From the NCBI GenBank assembly GCA_964518305.1, contig CAZFDK010000060.1, positions 1 to 15,983 on the forward strand: a stretch of DNA of 15,983 nt, in the 5' to 3' direction. The notes below the pieces were generated by a model that saw only the letters and a list, made by a program, of their open reading frames with translations, did no database searches and was not told where the DNA came from. The stretch's first letter is position 1. Each line of letters opens with the position of its first letter. The stretch comes from Caribbeanibacter sp964518305 (GTDB lineage: Bacteria; Gemmatimonadota; Gemmatimonadetes; Palauibacterales; Palauibacteraceae). This document shows positions 14,579 to 15,983 of the stretch, one piece after another. The translations under genes were made by a program, and so were the position numbers.

Positions 14579-14952
14579 GGCTCGTCTCCCCTCCCGTCGT
14601 CGCCGGCCACGGCGGAGTCCACGTCGATCTGCGCGGCGTTGGCGGGGTCCTCGTCGCCGTCCTCCCCGTTCTCCCCGTCCTCTTCGCCGAAGCCGTCCTC
14701 CACCAGCGCCACCAGGGCCTCGACGGCCTCCTCGCTGTCCTCCCCATCGGCGCGGATGGCCAGGGTCGTACCGGGCTCCGCGGCCAGCATCATGACGCCC
14801 ATGATGCTTTTCCCGTTCACCTCCAGCTCGTCCTTCTCGACGAAGATCTCGCACTCGAACGTGGACGCCAGCTTCACGAACTCCGCCGCGGGTCGGGCGT
14901 GGAGTCCCTGCCGGTTTCTCACCGTCACCGTTCTCTCGACGCGGCCTGCCAT
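14575..14952 (-). CDS. ptsH: Phosphocarrier protein HPr with an acidic C-terminal extension
   Basis: HPr carries phosphate from Enzyme I to EIIA proteins. The active-site histidine is H18 in RQGLHARPAAEF. The regulatory serine of HPr kinase targets is present as S49 in NGKSIMGVMML. A standard HPr ends near residue 88; this one continues to 125 with a very acidic tail (about 86-125, rich in E, D and G). The ATG at 14952 is six bases downstream of an in-frame GTG at 14958 that has better spacing to GGAAG, and an in-frame GTG at 15051 overlaps the EIID stop, so the exact start is open. It is encoded between EIID and Enzyme I and overlaps the latter by four bases. Confidence 0.9.
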   Translation of the reverse strand: MAGRVERTVTVRNRQGLHARPAAEFVKLASTFECEIFVEKDELEVNGKSIMGVMMLAAEPGTTLAIRADGEDSEEAVEALVALVEDGFGEEDGENGEDGDEDPANAAQIDVDSAVAGDDGRGDEP

Positions 14953-15043
14953 CGTCACATCGCTTCCGTGCGGATTCGTGTGCGTTTCGTCGCCATCCTC
15001 ATCGCCATTTCGTCTCGTCTGCGGCCGCGGGTCCTTGCGGCCG

Positions 15044-15808
15044 TCACCCACCCAGGAGCCAGCCCGCCAGGGCGCCGGCCGCCAGCAGGAAGGGCGCGGC
15101 TCGCCGTCCCGCTCCGGGCCACCGGAACGCCAGAGCGGCTCCGGCGGCGGCGCCGATCACCGCTCCCCAGCCGCCGGCGGCCCCGGCCAGCGCGCCGGTG
15201 CCGTCCGCCAGGAGCCTCCGGGCGGCGCCGTAGCCCACACCTCCGAGCAGCAGCGTATTCAGCGGCGGCAGGGCGCGTGACCACCGGTCCGGCGGCCACC
15301 GGCGGAGCACTCTCGCCACCCGGAGCCCCTCCCTCCATCCGGCGCGGAACGCCCACCCCCGCACGAGGAGGTGACCCGCGTTGTACAGCACGAGGAAGAG
15401 GAGAGTCGCCACCAGCGGAGAGGCGCCTCCCGCCAGCCAGGCCGCCAGGGCCAGAAGAGCGCAGAACGGCCTCCAGCGGGTCCACACGACCCGGTCACCC
15501 AGAGAGCCGAGGGGGCCGGAGAGCGCCCTCCGAAATCGCCGGATCTTCTCCCGGTCCTCGCCCTCGCTCTCGGCTCGGGCCAGCGCCCCCACGGCCAGGG
15601 ACGCCAGGTACGGATGGGCGTTGAAACCACGGAGGTGATCCTCCAGGGCCCGGCGCATCCCCACCGGATCGCCCGCGTACACTCGTCGGAGCACCGGCAG
15701 AAGCGCATACGCGACACCGGACCCCAGCAGGGTTCGATAGTTCCAGCTCCCCTGTACGGCGAAGCTGCGGAACCAGGCGCTCCACAGGTCCGAGCCACGA
15801 ACAGACAC
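15044..15808 (-). CDS. PTS mannose/fructose/sorbose-family EIID component
   Basis: EIID is a membrane subunit, found only in the mannose-type PTS, that forms the translocator with EIIC. The 254-residue protein has the family's N-terminal block VQGSWNYRTLLGSGVAYALLP (18-38, shortened here), GFNAHPYLAS at 61-70, and ALSGPLGSLGDRVVW at 95-109. Hydrophobic segments lie at 114-145 and 182-254. The start GTG at 15808 is preceded by GGGAGGGAGG. HPr and Enzyme I follow, an order that joins a permease subunit with the general PTS proteins. The partner EIIC and EIIAB subunits would be expected further right, beyond the window. The sugar, if any, cannot be told. Confidence 0.85.
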   Translation of the reverse strand: MSVRGSDLWSAWFRSFAVQGSWNYRTLLGSGVAYALLPVLRRVYAGDPVGMRRALEDHLRGFNAHPYLASLAVGALARAESEGEDREKIRRFRRALSGPLGSLGDRVVWTRWRPFCALLALAAWLAGGASPLVATLLFLVLYNAGHLLVRGWAFRAGWREGLRVARVLRRWPPDRWSRALPPLNTLLLGGVGYGAARRLLADGTGALAGAAGGWGAVIGAAAGAALAFRWPGAGRRAAPFLLAAGALAGWLLGG

Positions 15809-15919
15809 GGGCAGCCTCCCTCCCGTTTCGCCGGGGGGGCTACACGCCCGCCAGCGCCGCGGCTCCGACGCCGGCCAGCAGGCCCCCGAGGAGCCACGCG
15901 GCTCGCCAGCAACCGGTGC
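15809..15919 (-). other. Spacer upstream of EIID with a hydrophobic open stretch
   Basis: On the minus strand, codons from about 15926 to 15840 read VLSTGCWRAAWLLGGLLAG and then a further Ala/Gly/Leu/Val-rich run to a TAG at 15842-15840. The codons end mostly in G or C, as in coding sequence here. The stretch looks like the last transmembrane helix of a protein such as EIIC, but it has no ATG, GTG or TTG start within the window. Confidence 0.3.
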
Positions 15920-15982
15920 TCAGGACTCGTCCCGTCGAGCCGGCGGCGGCGGTACGAGGCCGTCGATGCCGACGCGTTCCCC
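15920..15982 (-). CDS. C-terminal end of an unidentified leftward gene (partial)
   Basis: A second minus-strand frame from the right edge has a coding-like third-position bias and ends GERVGIDGLVPPPPARRDES at a TGA at 15922-15920. By position it could be the tail of the PTS subunit gene before EIID, but 20 residues carry no recognisable motif. It conflicts with the adjacent hydrophobic frame, which takes over at almost the same point. Confidence 0.35.
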   Translation of the reverse strand, partial: GERVGIDGLVPPPPARRDES

Positions 15983-15983
15983 G

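Noticed and set aside
15728..15745. GGTTCGA-like T-loop suggesting a tRNA
   Set aside because: It falls within the EIID coding region and no acceptor stem or anticodon arm can be built around it.
1..15983. Mobile element, prophage, CRISPR array or defence island
   Set aside because: No transposase, integrase, terminal inverted repeats, spaced direct-repeat arrays or defence-protein motifs were found; gene content and codon use are uniform.

Overview
The window is a 16 kb stretch of high-GC bacterial chromosome that is almost completely coding. It holds housekeeping and nutrient-handling genes and shows no mobile element, CRISPR array, rRNA or tRNA. The GC-rich codon use, many GTG/TTG starts, and a mannose-type PTS fragment next to HPr and Enzyme I, SelB, a DUF151 nuclease and an archaeal/thermophile-type S-adenosylhomocysteinase suggest Gemmatimonadota or a similar lineage. 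That placement is inference; no marker gene here proves it.

Layout. (1) 1-2010: a leftward gene start that resembles the N-terminus of SufB, then a divergent rightward pair: a MarR-family regulator with a cysteine-rich C-terminal tail, and a type II NADH dehydrogenase. The shared 91-bp spacer has two overlapping promoter candidates and an 8-bp direct repeat. (2) 2273-3086: a PtsN-like EIIA protein and a short coiled-coil/zinc-ribbon protein, rightward. (3) 5839-3124: recO then selB, leftward. (4) 5982-8312: a cobalamin riboswitch, a hairpin-rich leader of about 230 nt, then btuC and btuD, rightward. (5) 15983-8327: a long leftward run: an unresolved gene end, PTS EIID, HPr, Enzyme I, metK, ahcY, a DUF151 bifunctional nuclease and btuF. 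btuF converges on btuD.

How the genes fit together. Enzyme I and HPr would pass phosphate from PEP to EIIA proteins; the distant EIIA at 2273 could be one acceptor. MetK and AhcY form two steps of the methyl cycle. BtuCDF imports cobalamin, which could feed B12-dependent methionine synthesis (MetH is not in the window), so metK-ahcY upstream of btuF is suggestive. SelB implies that selenoproteins are made somewhere in this genome.

Most worth a second look: the MarR/Cys-tail regulator facing a probable suf operon; a btuF whose signal peptide lies upstream of any ATG, GTG or TTG start; a cobalamin riboswitch with an extra hairpin next to its conserved GGTG; and a frame conflict at the right edge upstream of EIID. 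I did not find a clearly new multi-gene system.
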